64,000 bases of DNA from Collybiopsis luxurians FD-317 M1 (GCA_000827265.1 KN834785.1:80137-144136); one strand, 5' to 3'; positions 47,731-60,827 are shown, counted from the stretch's first letter. Numbers and translations are program-made. The notes: generated by a model not told the origin, from the sequence alone.

Positions 47731-49325
47731 GGTTCGAGACACTGGTCAAAAATGCACTTATGGAGGTATGTAGGATGGTTGTACTCGTATCTGCCTCAAT
47801 TTTAGCTCTTTAATTGGTCTATCCCTATGTTTGTCGTTGACCCGTTGGTTATGCTTTCCAGCGCGTCTTGTTTGTGCTTGACTCTGCTTCTGCTCAACTT
47901 TCTTCATCGTACACGTCCAACAATCGAAGACCTAATACTAATGGTGCGTCTACGAGCCCAGATGGATTTTATCAGATCGACTATACCGAAAGATGATATA
48001 CAATGTGTGTGTATCATCCTTTTGACCCTTACCTTCTGCATACCAATTCTTTTCTGCTAATCCTGAACCGTCAAATTCAAAAACCCACATCCTTTACACT
48101 AGTCGATTCCTCCCTACTCACACGCCGACTCCTGCATTGGGCACTCCCAGATGTGACCCTTTGCTCCAACTTGTTCATACCCAACTGCATATCATTTACC
48201 CGCTGTCGGACTGAACGTGTCCTCCCTCCAAACTATCTGTATCTTACTCAATTTGACATAATCTGCAAACTAGTATCTCCGGTCCACTTCGATACTTTTC
48301 TTCTTCATTGCCCCCATCAAACAGCCCGCCCTTGCCACAGAAATCCAGGATACTTGTACGCTCCGGTCAATGTCTTCTCGGTTTTTAATGTTTGGAGGTG
48401 GATAATATGAGCTCAGTTTGTCTCAATGGATCTGGGGTGAGAATATTCATCTTATCAGTGTATCTGTATGGGCTTTCGGACGCGAGCGCGGATTGAACGA
48501 GAGAGCAATTGCGTGACAGGTCGTAACCCAAGTATTGGCTTGAATTTGGAGGTGGAATTGTTGCACGGTCGGTGATGGATCAGCGGCATTGACCAACCCC
48601 TAGGGATGTGTCGGACGCGTGCGTATTCTATCCTTGTTCCCTGTCTTCAGAATACCAAGCTTCTCTCACTATAGATATCTGGATTATGACAAATGGTATT
48701 CACCCTATTTGCGTCAAACCCTTCGAGTAGCTTCCTGAGCTGACAACAACCACTTCTTCGTTCCTCCTCGTATTCACGCTCTTCATCCTGCCGACCTATC
48801 TCCGTCCTCAAATAAGCTTGTAACCGTTCATTGCCGTTCGGTCTGCCTAACCGTCCCGACGGTTCCCGTCGCTTCAAAGCCAAAACCGCAGCATACCCTC
48901 CCAGCGCTCTTACCTGCATTATTGTAACTCCGGTTCTTTGTGACATCCTCACTACGGACTCGATCCACCCTCGCTTGTTCGTGGTCCTCTTTATTATTTC
49001 CACTATCTACCCGTCGCGGAGCTCGTTCAGCCTGCATGTCTTTGGATACGCCACACCCCTTGTCGTCTACTTCTTCATATTCCGATACAAGGATTAGAAT
49101 GAGAATGGAATATCATATTCGGCACTAGCATAGGCGCGGGAGTAAGCATTGACCCAGTTTATCTTAGTTATCGGAATGCATTTTTGGCCTATTTCAGCCT
49201 AATTCCTATTCTTCGCACTATGTTGAGTTAAATTAGCGTGTATATGAGGCACTCGGAGAGGTCGGATGTAATGTAAGTTGGTGTACCAGAGGGTATGGTG
49301 GTGGTTGGAGATTGGAGGCATGTGG
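47731..49325. repeat. Unrecognised conserved block of the unit, copy C
   Basis: Third copy of the block at 28226-29730. A 135-codon plus frame at 48003-48410 and a 118-codon minus frame at 48647-49003 are open here but broken in the other copies, so neither is supported as a gene. Confidence 0.5.
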
Positions 49326-50649
49326 GGTACATGTTGCCGAAGCTCATACACTTTATCACTCCCTATCCCCTTCCATTACATATAGATTATGCTCTTGATG
49401 CACGACCTTTCGCACCTCTGTATCCAGTTTTAAGGTCCAAATAGATAGATTCAGTCGTAGGAATGTCTTCGAGGGAAAATGGCCAAAATGCTTCTTCGAT
49501 TTTGTAGAGCATTTTATCTACGAATGAGACCGAATACTACATTTCTAGCATTGACGAGATGCTCCAGCCTATGCATCTTTCGGCCTACCAGAACAGAAAG
49601 TTAATGAACCACACGTCGTTCTCTTCTGTCCGTGAACGTCGCATAGACGGATGCACGAGATTTGATCTATGATAACGACTGCATAGCCTATGCCCAGTAA
49701 CTTGTGCCGGTGGGAAGGAAGCATTAAGGAAGTAAATATATTGAAGAAAGCAATTGCGTGACGTGTAGGTTGAATCATTGCATATGGCCAGCGATGAAAT
49801 AGTGGCATCGACCAATCTTTGGGAGATGTATTTGACAGGTGTGTATCTTGTGTCCTATCTCCAGTATGCCAAGCTGTTATTACTAGATTTATCTGGATCC
49901 GACAAATAGAATCCGCCCGCTTATGTTAAAGGTCACTTTTGTTTCGCCTACGACTCACAATAACAGTCTTTTTGTCCTTCCCTGCACTCACGCTGATCAC
50001 TTTCTTAACCAATTGACAACCTCCAATAAGTGCGTGAACCTTCATTGCCGTTCTTCACTTTGCCCGGCTCTCCAAATTGTATCCCACCTCGAGTCAACAT
50101 TCACAGTATGCCCTTTTGACCATTGTCGCTGCAGTTCAATGTAACGCAAGCTCGATCCACAGCCACTCGCACTTCTATAAGCATTCAAACAGTGGCAATA
50201 AATTTAGTTCAAATGCTTTTGAGGTTAAGGCACTACAATCTTATTCACGCCTGGTCCATACTGATGCTAGCGAATGCACCACTTCTATATACAATTGAAG
50301 AGATCCTTCAGCCTATGGGGACCCTTTATGGCAACCAGAACAGAAATCACTCCCCGCTTTCTGCTGTCCACTAGCAATAGAAAAGGTTTGATCTACAGCG
50401 ACGCCTGTATACCCTCTGCCCAGTAACTTGTGCCGGTGGGAAGCAAGGACAGAAGTATATTAATTACATGACACGAGGCAAGATCATCTGGACACCTGCT
50501 TGTTTGAGAGTGACAGGATGCTTGCACGTTGCAGTAGATATTTAATTTCAGTTTGCACATGATCATCCTTCCTATCGCCTGCCACAGATGCAATATATAT
50601 ATAGTGATGACTTCAGCCATCGCCTTCTTCTTTCAGTTCCACCACCATC
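49326..50649 (+). promoter_or_regulatory. Upstream region and promoter of DUF6535 copy 5
   Basis: Two promoter blocks, tgcacgttgca at 50523-50533, and a TATA run 'tatatatatag' near 50594-50604 about 46 bp before the ATG at 50650. Confidence 0.55.
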
Positions 50650-53600
50650 ATGGCCAAACATTTTGCAAACAACACCAGTGAATTCAACTTGAATGACCTT
50701 GGCCTTCCACCCTCTACTGGAGGTTCCCCAGCCACGCACACTCTTCCGGAAGTTGGGGATAGTCATATTGAGGAGGCATTGGAGCATTTTCTAATCTTGA
50801 TAAGGCCTGAAGACACAGTTGACAAAGTGGGAACCATTATGGCACCAGAGGGAGATGTCGAACAAGCTTCTGCACCAATTGGTGAAAAACTTTCGGATCA
50901 TGCAGAAAAAGGTGTCAACACTAATGAGCCTCCTGCTGGTAAGTGGAAAGTGGATCACTCAAACACAAAAGTTGGACAATGCTGACAAAGTTATCTTTTC
51001 AGGCAACCTGATTGCAGGAAACAAAGATAGTAGTCAGAGTTTTTCACATAATTCTGGAGAAGAACATGCTTATACCGCAAAAGTGAGGAATGATCCTGGG
51101 AGGAAAAAGCACCAGTGCTGCTGCCCTTGCATTGAAGAAGATGGCAATGAGGAAATTCCAGTGGACACTGGTAGCCATGGGATTACTTCTGCGAAACCCA
51201 TTAAGAAGCCCTTTTATGGAACTCGATCTCCACCACAACTTGGAGGTGTGTAACACTATTCACAAAGATCCTGTAGAGGGTGCTCACTTATTCTTTAATA
51301 TTTTACTACATATCTCTAGGTGGAGACAAATATGATTATGAGAAGATCTATGCCGATGATCCATTGTATGAGGAACTTGCTCCCAATGCAAGGGTGTGGA
51401 AGGTATATAATGATGAGATGGACAAGCTGGACAGTGACAGAGTTGAAGATTGGAGAGATGGCCTGGATGCCCTCTTAGTTTTGGTACATTCTTTCCCTAA
51501 AGTTGCTCTGGAAATACATTAATCTGGGATTATCTAGGGTGGCCTGTTCTCTGCTGTGCTCACCACATTTGTGGTTGAAACTTCTGGAAGACTTGATTTT
51601 GATTGGGGAGAAATGAGTGCAAATCTTTTGGCTGAATCAGTAGCTTTGCAAAGGGCTGCAATGAATGGTACTCCAGCCAGTGAAGTAGCCCCCTCTCTGT
51701 TAACACCAACATCAAAGTTTCATGCACAACCACTTGATGTTGCATTAAATATTCTGTGGTTTATTAGTCTTGTTCTCAGTCTTGGGACTGCTCTCAGTGC
51801 TGTAGTGGCCAAACAATGGATCCATCAGTATATAGCTGTTCCCACTGGAACCCCTGAAGAGAGAGCACGGATCCGTCACTTCAGATTCATGGGTCTGGAA
51901 AAGTGGCATATGGCCCTCATTATTGGCCTACTGCCTATGTTTATCCATCTGTCTATAGCAATTTTCTTTTTAGGGCTGCTTCTATTTCTTCATGAACTAC
52001 ATCTAGCAATTGCTGTGATTGTTGATGTTCTGACATTCACACTTTTGATTATTTATCTTGCTAGTAATTTGCTTCCAGTATGGTATTTGGACTGTCCATA
52101 TAAGACCCCACTTACTTCATTACTATTTTCATTGATTCTAAAGGTGGTCTATATCTTTGCTTCAGATAAAGAGAAAGAAATGACTCCAGCAGCATTGGAA
52201 CAATCCAACAGTCCAAAAATCATAACCTCCGCTAAGGATACCCAAGGATCACTTGGGAGTATAAAGAGGATTACGACTGTTATTTCCTTTGTGCTAAGAT
52301 TTATGTACCAGAAACTGGCATTCTTTGTTCTGTCTATAGGACCAAAATGGGTAATTGGGTGCCCAAAGGGTATTAAGCCAAGCACAAAATATGTCTTAAA
52401 CAATATGGAAATTGATTATATTGGACATAAATTTAAAGATCTGAAAATAGATCTCCACGGATTGCTCTGGCTTATTCAGTCATCCACAAATTTATCTGCA
52501 AAAAATATAGCACTGGATGCAATAAGTAATCTTGATCTTGACAGGATGGCTGACATCCTTGAATTGTCGCTAGCACACAGTTTTGAGCTAGAGGAAGAAA
52601 TTGACAAACGATGTAACAAACTGGAACAGAAAATGGATCAACCCCTGGCCTTTATCAGAGGGTATCGTACCAAAAAACACTCAAAATTTAGCCATAGGGT
52701 GTATTTTTTTCCTATGCCATCTTCATCCATATCTTCCTCATTCATTGAAACTTCCATTTGGGATACTCAAACAATCACACAATTTATCACCGCAGTAGTT
52801 GAAACTGATCCTTATGGAAATACTATTCAGCATGAGCCTTTCTTGTGGGATATATGGTTTTGGCCCTCCTTGGAACTCTTACTGGATAGTCTTGATTTGT
52901 ATAACCCAGAGTTTGTCTTCAATAAATTGTTACACTTGGCCAGTACTCATAAACCCACTGACAATCATCCTCAAACTGAACAAACTCGGAACTGGCCTTT
53001 GCCTTATTCAAAGAAGAGAACAGTCCAATGGCAAAGGAATGATGCTGAAATATCTGAACCACAGTTTACTCAACCTTGTAGCATCAATGCATTTTTTGAA
53101 ATGTTTGCCTCAGAGCAATTTTACAATGTGCTCATAAAGTATGTTACCAAACACTATGGAATATCTCTAAAATTGTATGAGAAAAACATTTCAACTCATC
53201 TTCAACTCCTTGACCTCATAGTCAGCAATGATAGAATGTGGACAGAATATCCTCGTGTTGTATATTCATCACTTGCAACCATGGGAAAATATGCTAAAAG
53301 CTGGCAGGACTGGAAACAGCTTGATGAAGCAGATTTGAAACCTGAACAAGATCTTCTTTTGAACACTGTCATTAAATGCTTTGACTCTGACACAGTTTGG
53401 GAGTCTTTAGTAAATGTGCCAAATGAACATGTTGGACCTGGTACCTCATCCCGACAGATAACAGAAATTTTTGAGACACTTGCTGTTGCACTTAAAGTAA
53501 ACCAGGGGGTAATTAGTAGAGATCTTATTTCTTCCCAGCTTGCAAACAAATTTATCAAAAAATGCACAAGTGCAATAGAGCAAGGACATCGGCATTATTT

Positions 53601-54342
53601 CATCCACTGGTTATTAAGGGAAGTGCTTGATCACATTCTTCTTCCCATAGATGGGGTCTGGACTGATACTGTATGGAATCAGCTATTAGAAAGCAACATA
53701 CCTCCAGAAGTAATAGCCTATGAGCCATTGTCAGGATTTGAAGATGCCTTAAAATCTTTGGTAGAGACAAACTATGAATTATTCAGTAAAGTCATGGATT
53801 ATTTTTCTAGCAATGGATCCCTGGAGAGATTCTGTGTGCAGTCACTAGGCTCTATTTTCTTGTCACCAATAATGAGAATTAGCTTTTTCCTTGCTCAATT
53901 AAATGCCCAATCAGGATTTGTAATTCCAGAAGAGAGATGGCAGAAATGCATTTTAGAGTTGTCCCAGGATAGCTTCAAATATGATGGCCGATATTTTTTC
54001 AATCATGAATTCACAAAAAATCTTCCAAAACTCAAGACATTTATTGAAAATGGTTGTAATGGGCCTATTCCTGGAGATAAGGATTATGATCCCCTTCCTG
54101 AAATTGTATTACCAGCGAGACCTGACTTGGAGATGGCTCCTGAGGGAAGGAATGAATTGCCTGGTGAATCCAAATCTGAGCCAGAAGACTCCGAAACTAT
54201 GGGCTGGTGGAGAAGAGTAAGAAGCATCTTACCCACATTGATGCAAACAGTGAAATTTTTTCAAAAGTCAGTCCAAGACAGGGATATTGAGAAGGCCGTA
54301 GTACCAGATCAATCTGCAGCAAATGAGTCAAAAGGGATGTGA
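50650..54342 (+). CDS. DUF6535 membrane protein, array copy 5
   Basis: Exons 50650-50938, 51003-51245, 51320-51483 and 51538-54342 (phases 1, 1, 0) join to 3501 nt, 1166 aa. The cysteine cluster in exon 2 has one Cys fewer than copy 4 ('KHQCCCPCIEEDGNEE'). Membrane segments are intact. The linker ('YIFASDKEKEMTPAALEQ') is that of copy 4, the middle block (52530-53190, for example 'FITAVVETDPYGNTIQHEPF' and 'TQPCSINAFFEMFASEQFYN') is that of copy 2, and after about 53200 it is again like copy 4. This is the clearest mosaic in the array. The frame is intact despite the exchanges, which suggests a functional product. Confidence 0.9.
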
Positions 54343-55428
54343 AGACTCAAGAGTGAGGACTGGTAATCTGTATTTAGGAATTTATTTGTACAAGAAATAA
54401 CTGCAGTATTTGAGAAGGGCTAAGGTTCCCTTGGTGGCCAAAGGGGCACTCAAGGGGCCCAGGAAGCAAGAAAAAAACAAAAAAAACTTGTAATTTCTCT
54501 CTTTTCACCCCTGAGATTGCTTCATCATCCATGTTCTAAGTTTGCATTTCCTTCTCGATCTTTGTTTTTTCCTATTTCTCTTATGATAATCCTCCAGTAC
54601 CAAATTTGTCCTACCTATGAACTCTGAAATGAATTGACTTATTGAAAAGGCACTGGTAAGAATAATGAAAGTAAAACTCAACTACCTGAGCGGTAAGTTC
54701 AACTTGACAATCATGTTATCTGTGGCTTCCAGAGTGCCTTTCCAGGCTTCTCCCATTGATATTTTGGTTTTTTTTATCCTGTGAAACTACTACTTACTAC
54801 TACTAGTAAGTCATATTTCAGCTGAGGCTTCCTTCCTCCTGTAGCCCAGCTTCAGTGCAAGGATAATCAACACCTGGCTAAGCTTTTTGAACTTATATTA
54901 AGATACACTACCCTCATTGTTAATTGCCAAAACAACCAAGTCAGATGCTGCTCTGCTTAGCCTACATGAAAGTTGAGTCTCGACTATTATTCTGGGCATT
55001 AACTTCATTTGATTCCAAAATGAAGAGGCAAGGAGACTGGTGCATGGTTTGTGTCAGATGTCTTTTATGCAGGCCACTGAAATCTGGTGATAGAGGAATA
55101 AATTACTTAACCATGTGTATGGTTTAAGTGGTTGCATCTTGTGATTGATAGCGTTCATTCTAAGTCATTCCTATAACTGCCTCCCGCTCCCGCTTGCTTT
55201 CCCTAATCATGGACCCAAGTAAGTTGACCTCTGAGGGTACCATCGCAGTGGAGCACCCAAGAGAAATATTTCAAAATTGGATATTGTCATAGAGTTGAGC
55301 CGCATCAACTTGTTTGTGGGAAATGAATGTGCCCCCGTTCTGAGTCACTTTCAACGAACATGTGCCCACTTCATTTTCTCAATTAGTTTATTGTTGAACT
55401 GTCAGTTATTGATATCGATAGATGCATT
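54343..55428. other. 3' flank of DUF6535 copy 5 and spacer (unit D)
   Basis: Homologous to 35171-36277, including the B/C/D-specific insertion. CpG to TpG or CpA changes are common, for example 'gaattgactt' against 'gaatcgactt'. No gene seen. Confidence 0.5.
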
Positions 55429-55960
55429 ATGGTCAATAACCCTGTAAGAATGTGTCCTTCCACCTCAATCCCCAGCTTGAACAACTGCGCAGAAAGTCTC
55501 AATACAAAACTCTCTGGTTCTGCCAGTCTTCAGGTCCTTCAACCTCCACTTTTATTGTGGATAATGGGTTATAGGAATGGTAATGAGCTTGTTAGTGTTG
55601 GCTCTTCTCGGAGCCTTATATACCTAAGTACATAGTATCTAGAATGTTCTACGAAATACTACAAGTTACTAGGTGATTAGTAATGAACCTATATGCAGTG
55701 CATCTACTATGTACCGCATCGGCACATACCACTATTGGTACATTGCAGATCTTCCAGACACATGATGTCATTGATCCACAACAACTTTCTCTCGAGCCTC
55801 ATTGCCCCTGTCTTCTGCCTAATTGGATATCCTATAATCTTTTCAAAACAGCAATGCAGACTTGTACTTGTACCCTCAACAATGACTGGCTTGCTGATGC
55901 TGCCCAAGACAGCCTCAGCACTTTAATTGACCAACCTTATCTCAGCTTCCCTAACTCTTC
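55429..55960 (+). pseudogene. bZIP pseudogene, unit D, 5' part
   Basis: It starts at the ATG at 55429 with the conserved Ser/Pro-rich N-terminus ('PSTSIPSLNN'), is interrupted by a solo LTR (55553-55783) and stops near 'gaccaaccttatctcagctt', where the DIRS-like element region begins. The remainder resumes at about 60970. Confidence 0.65.
55553..55783. mobile_element. Solo LTR, 231 bp, with 5-bp target duplication
   Basis: The element begins tattgtggat and ends atccacaaca, near-perfect inverted ends (one base changed from tgttgtggat). It is flanked by acttt on both sides (55548-55552 and 55784-55788). The uninterrupted sequence 'ccactttctctc' is present in unit A near 26798, confirming the insertion site. 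The internal retrotransposon has been lost. Confidence 0.8.
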
Positions 55961-56460
55961 CCCCTCGTGCCAAAACATGTGATCCATCATGTGATGTTCT
56001 AAAAGTTGGGAAAATGTAGTTTGATTTCAACAGACTTCAACTTTGTAATTACTAGCTAGGTTCTCAGTATTCTCTCAGTAATATACTACAAGATTTGAAT
56101 ACAGCTATGTACAGTGACTGTAAGACTTAGAAAAAACTCTCTCACAGTGCTGTACATTCTCAGACATGTTCAGAACATGTTCCAAGAGGAAGTCTTTATT
56201 ATGCATCATACCTGTCACCCACCACACTGCCCCTCGCTGATACCCTTCAATGTTGATTGCAGTGTTCCCTGTGTGTCCCTGCCTCCCACTCACTGTTCCC
56301 ACCTCCTGCCCATTGTCCCACTGAGTTCTGCCTCCGAAATATTACCTGAACTTTACCCTCCATACTACATAGTACTTAAATTCATATATATGGATAATTA
56401 ATAACATACATATATTGTAGACCTACAGCCTGATAATAAAATCTATTCCATATTTACTGT
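55961..56460. other. CpG-poor stretch beside the truncated DIRS-like element; no gene
   Basis: It does not match the other units, so it belongs to inserted sequence or to further debris. No motif recognised. Confidence 0.4.
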
Positions 56461-56461
56461 C

Positions 56462-57036
56462 TCAACTGAAGCATAGTGGGTCATTGTATGATGTGACTGC
56501 CCACACTGCAGAGTGAAAGGAGATAGAGAAATCTAAGTTGAGGAAGAGGGATGTCATATGCTGCAAAGTGATAGGATTGTGAATTGGCTGATGCAGGTGG
56601 GAGCCTGCTATGCGAGAGGCAGTACAAGCAAATCTCAAGTGATGTGAATCATGAGGCCATGGCACACTGTTCAGCTCATGCCAAGTGCAAAGGCCAGTGA
56701 GCCAGCCTTTAATACAGGCACCTGACTTTTTACCTGACCAGTAGCCTACAAAACCAATTAAGAGGCAGTCAGAAGTGGGCATTCTAGAGTCTTCAGTTAT
56801 CCCCATCTTGTTGCAGAATTGGTTGAAATGAAGGAGCCCTGCACTGTAAGAGGATTTGGTGCTTGCCACCAGGGCCAAAAATATGAGCCTATTGCTGTAT
56901 TCAATAATGGCAGGATTGAGGGAGGCTGAATCTGAAGACTTGGCCCTAACGGCATAAGGGGTACTCCAGGCATGGGGACAATTGTGAGCAACAACATTGG
57001 GTTGGAGGGGGTTGGTGGCAATCTTGTTTGATACAA
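56462..57036 (-). pseudogene. Tyrosine recombinase of the DIRS-like element, N-terminal half only
   Basis: The frame from about 56878 reads 'STKSSYSAGLLHFNQFCNKM', 'SGACIKGWLTGLCTWHELN' and 'NPITLQHMTSLFLNLDFS', the SAM-like N-terminal domain of agaricomycete recombinases. A neighbouring frame (57036-56797) carries the preceding Pro/Ser-rich part. The protein stops at 'HSAVWAVT' plus a few residues, before the catalytic Arg, His and Tyr. Confidence 0.65.
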
Positions 57037-57451
57037 GAGCTTTACATTTGGTCAGGGTAGAAGGTAGGGCTGCAGATGGAATGGGACTGGAAAGTGAGTT
57101 GGGATTGGGTTGTGAGGGAAGAGCTGGAGAGTCTTTATTGGGATTCAGGGAGAGAACTGGTGGAGGGGAACAAGAAATTGCAGAGTTGCTGAGAATAAGA
57201 AAATTTGAAAAGGAAGTCAGAAAGGAGGGTTGAGCTGGTAGTAAAGGTTGAGTGGATTTGGGGGAGGAGGGAAATTCCTTGGATAAAGGAGGTTTGCTGG
57301 AAAAGCTGGAAAGGCAAAAGTTGAAGCAGTCAATTTGAACAACAGGTATGTGCAGGATACCAGTGTCTGCACCATAACTATCTAGCGCTGGGAAAAGGGT
57401 TGTACTAGGAAAGATAACAAAGGGAATAAGCAGGGTTAATGGATGAAATAC

Positions 57452-57703
57452 CTAAACATAAAAGAGAATTGAAGTGAGCTCCTCAGGGAGCAAAATAGCA
57501 GGTAAATGCTTCTCTTGGGAACCCAGAATTCTGCACAAAATTGGGTCAACTGGGTTAGCAGAGGATTTGATATAAACCATTTCTAGCTGGATGAAATTGG
57601 GTGCAAGAATAGTGTAAGTCTGCTGGACTGACATGTTGATCCAAAAATTAGGGCTGTGAGCTTTGCAAATTGCTCCAATTGTGCCCTGGTTATCAGAATG
57701 CAC
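57452..57703 (-). pseudogene. RNase H fragment of the DIRS-like element
   Basis: The frame 'HSDNQGTIGAICKAHSPNFW' and 'IKSSANPVDPILCRI' matches the late part of the RNase H-like domain (SDNQG core and the 'S.N..DP.SR' end) typical of DIRS polyproteins. Upstream parts are scrambled between 57704 and 58018. Confidence 0.65.
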
Positions 57704-58018
57704 AAGAACAAGAGAGTCATGGTGGCCTCACAAATCTAAGTAGTGGGCAAGGATTTCAATGGCAATGGTTTCAAGCCAGCAAATATTATGACTGGGAACC
57801 TTTCAGTCATCAGCAAGGCAGAAAGCAGCCCAGTAGCCATTGACTAGGATAGCTATGCCCCAGTCAGTTGAGGTGTCAGCAAAGATGTTAAAATCTTTTG
57901 GTGCCCCAAGCAGCCGGAGTTCACAAAAGAAGGCAGGGTTTTCAAGCTCAGATCTCCACCACTTCAGCTCTTTGATGACTGCTGATGTGAGGAATTTCCC
58001 AGTCTCAGTCTCCTTTCC

Positions 58019-59165
58019 TCAGTAGGATGCCATGAAATTGAAAAAGGCAGGGAGATGAGATTTTCCATGACAGTAAACAAAGGGGACATGGGAGAGGGTA
58101 CTGTGGATAGACTGGATAGAGTCAAGGGGGGCCTTGCAAGATTTGAATTCAGAGAGGATGAGGTGGATACAGTGGAGATATTTAAATTGCTTTTTGGATG
58201 GTAGGCTGATGCATTTGAGGGGAACATTCCAGAGGAGGCCAATGAATGTTGTTTCATTGGTGAATTTGGGGTCACCTTTGGTGAGGTGCCAAGGAAAACC
58301 CAGGTCCTTGGTTAGTTCCTGGATGTTGCACTTGTCATACTCATAACTGCCATATTTGTCAGGTAAATGGAAGACATTAAAATCATCCTCAACTTTGGGG
58401 ACAGGGTATACACCCTTTGAGTGCCAAATCTTGTAAAGGGCACCTGAGATCATACCTGAACAGCTGCTAGCTGGTAAAAGGCCAAAACTAAAGCAGTGGT
58501 CAATGTAGAACATAGAGTCACTTCTGATAACAACATTGTATGGCTTTTGGTGAGGAACAAGGGGAACAGTATGGTGAAATTTTATGATATCCATAGTACA
58601 CATTTGAGTACCTTGGGGAGCAGAAGCAATCTGGGTAAATGAGTAAGCAAGACCGAATAAAAGGTTGGTAGAGAAGCAAAGCTGATCCAAAAGGACCAAA
58701 GGTATAAAAGCTGGTCACTAAGACCAAATAAAAGCTGGCCTGAAAGGCTTAAACACAAGTAAAAACACTTACCAAATCAGCTACCAGGTTTGCAGTATCA
58801 AAAGTCATTGGAAAGGAGTCTTTATCAACATATTTGTTAATAGAAGAAACATGGTTCCCATTGGAATCTGTCCATTCCTTTGAGAAATTCCTGCATATGT
58901 GAAGTTTGGGGGGCTGATCAGGGCCCTGAGTTTGTTCAGCTACAATCAGTGGAGAGGCAATAAAGGGACCCCAGAGGATGAGTTCCACTTCTACTTGCAA
59001 AAAAGGGCCTGACATCCTGCCCTTGCCAATTTCTTCCCTGATATATTCCATGACAGTGTCAGGATGTTTGGCAGTTGAGGGGTGGTTTGGCATGATGATG
59101 GTCTCGGAAATAGGTGGGAAGTTGCTGCAGGGAAAGCAATTGCAGAAAAAACAGACTAAAAACAA
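58019..59165 (-). pseudogene. Reverse transcriptase of the DIRS-like element, broken
   Basis: The first frame (59165-58749) has 'EEIGKGRMSGPF' and 'PLIVAEQTQGPDQPPKLHIC'; the second (58699-58019) has 'FGLLPASSCSGMISGALYK' and, where the catalytic YxDD box belongs, 'KVEDDFNVF'. The tail reads 'FIGLLWNVPLKCISLPSKK', the usual RT thumb region. The 50-bp break between the frames and the altered catalytic box mean no active enzyme. Confidence 0.7.
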
Positions 59166-60827
59166 TGGAAAATGTTGTTGTCACACAAAGCTGATTCAAA
59201 GGCATTGGCATTGTACAGTGTCACAATGCATTCATAAATATCAATGTGACTGGGAAGCGAAGTAGGAAGACAAGGGTGAGGAGTGATGAACAATGATAGA
59301 TCTTTATAAGGAAGGGGGCATGGGAAAGGGCTGCAAGGATCGAATGGGTCAGAGGTGGTGGCAGCAGGTGGGATCATTACAAAGTGTGGCATGGTTGCTG
59401 CTGCAGAGGGAGCAGATGTGGTTCTTTGAACTGCAACCTCGACTGGTGCAGGAACCCCAGATGTTGAAAGATATGCAGAATTTAACATTATTGGGGGAGG
59501 TGAGGCCTCTGCCTGAAGGCTCTGGTTTTGCAAAAGGGAAGGAGCCATGGTCCCTGTAAGAGTAATCATCAAGCTTGTGCTCTTGCTTACCGCATCCAAG
59601 GCAGCAAGGGACTGAGCCACCCCTGCTACCTGATGGAAAGGGCTGATTAGAAGTTGGGCCTTTGGATGAAGAAGAGGGAGGGTATGAGTGGGGTGAGCTG
59701 TGAGGAGTATACTGGGGCCTGCTGGAAGGAGCTCTCAAAGAGAGCATACTTCTTGCCTTGACAATGGCACAGATGGTGGTTCAGACATCATTGTAGTGCT
59801 TTTGGAGGAAGGCAGCATTGGTGTCATAGTGATTAATGCACAACTTCCTTTCATTGTCATGCCAGAGGTTGAAGAGGTCAACCAAATCTTCCTTCTTGGA
59901 GAAGGCCTGGAAATGATAAATGAGGAAACTCAGTCAGGCTGCCTGCAAACCTTTCTCAAAATGTTCAGCTTTGAAACAAATGAGATTAAGGGCAGCCTCA
60001 TCCCAATGGTGGAATGCTATGCTATCCTCCTCATAAGGAATACCTATTCCTGAGCTCTTCAGCTTCCTTTGCACATTGTCCAAATCAAGGACCTTAATCT
60101 TCACAGATTTCCCTGAGCCCAACATCTGCTTGTAGGAGAAAGCAGCAACATTGCTGGAGATATAATGGAGAGCCTTGGTCTGGAAGACCCAGAGAGGAAT
60201 CTTCACTTTGTTCAAGGCCAGCATTCTGAGTTCAGGATGGAAGGTGGGAATATTGTCATCAATGGAGTCATAAACAATAAGGTTGCTCTCTGGCTCAAAT
60301 TTTGGCTTCTTAGGCCCAGGTTCTTCAGTGTCCATATTGGTTCAAGCAGATAGGGTCCATATATGTGTATGATTGTTGCAATGTTTGGGAAAACCAGGAA
60401 TGGGGTTAGCGGACATGTTGTAGGATGTGATATAAGAGATGGTGGTGTTAGGGAGGAAATCTTCCATATTTTTAAAGATTTGGGGGTGCATGATGAGTTG
60501 ATTGAGGGCTTCATCTTCAATGGATAAACAAGACTCTACATCAGAAGGAACCTCTCCTTCTAGTGCCCTTTGACATCTACCTGCATTCCTATCTTCAATT
60601 GCCTTGTTGGCTCACAAACATGCCTGCCAGTCCATCTTCATCCTAGCCTGCTCATTGTTAGAGCAATGGGTTCTCTGAGTACATCCTTTGCAATCCAGAG
60701 ATGGGAAGTGAGGAAGAGCACCAAAGTGCCTCTTTCTGGTGGGAGGGATGGGAGAGTCTGGCAGTTGGTGGTCTGGGCTATCATTGGATATCTGTGCCAT
60801 GACAAAGGAAAGGAAAAATACACTCAA
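59156..60827 (-). pseudogene. Gag-like ORF of the DIRS-like element, broken
   Basis: Pieces in several frames: N-terminal 'MAQISNDSPDHQLPDSP' with 'LDCKGCTQRTHC' (about 60797-60612), a middle frame 60335-59934 ('LWVFQTKALHYISSN'), and a C-terminal frame (59747-59349) with the knuckle-like 'CLGCGKQEHKLDD' and a second cysteine-rich motif 'CTSRGCSSKNHICSLCSS'. The second motif resembles ones I recall in gag-like proteins beside fungal recombinase retroelements. Stops separate the parts. Confidence 0.6.

Larger units (their letters stand above)
44484..54342 (+). repeat. Tandem unit C (about 9.9 kb), to the end of DUF6535 copy 5
   Basis: Same order as units A and B. It is longer because the N-terminal half of the bZIP pseudogene is duplicated inside it (46195-46740), a feature shared with unit D, and it has an internal deletion in the LTN1 fragment. 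Confidence 0.85.

Noticed and set aside
48647..49003. 118-codon minus frame in the unnamed block of unit C
   Set aside because: Broken in the other two copies and overlapped by equally long plus frames.
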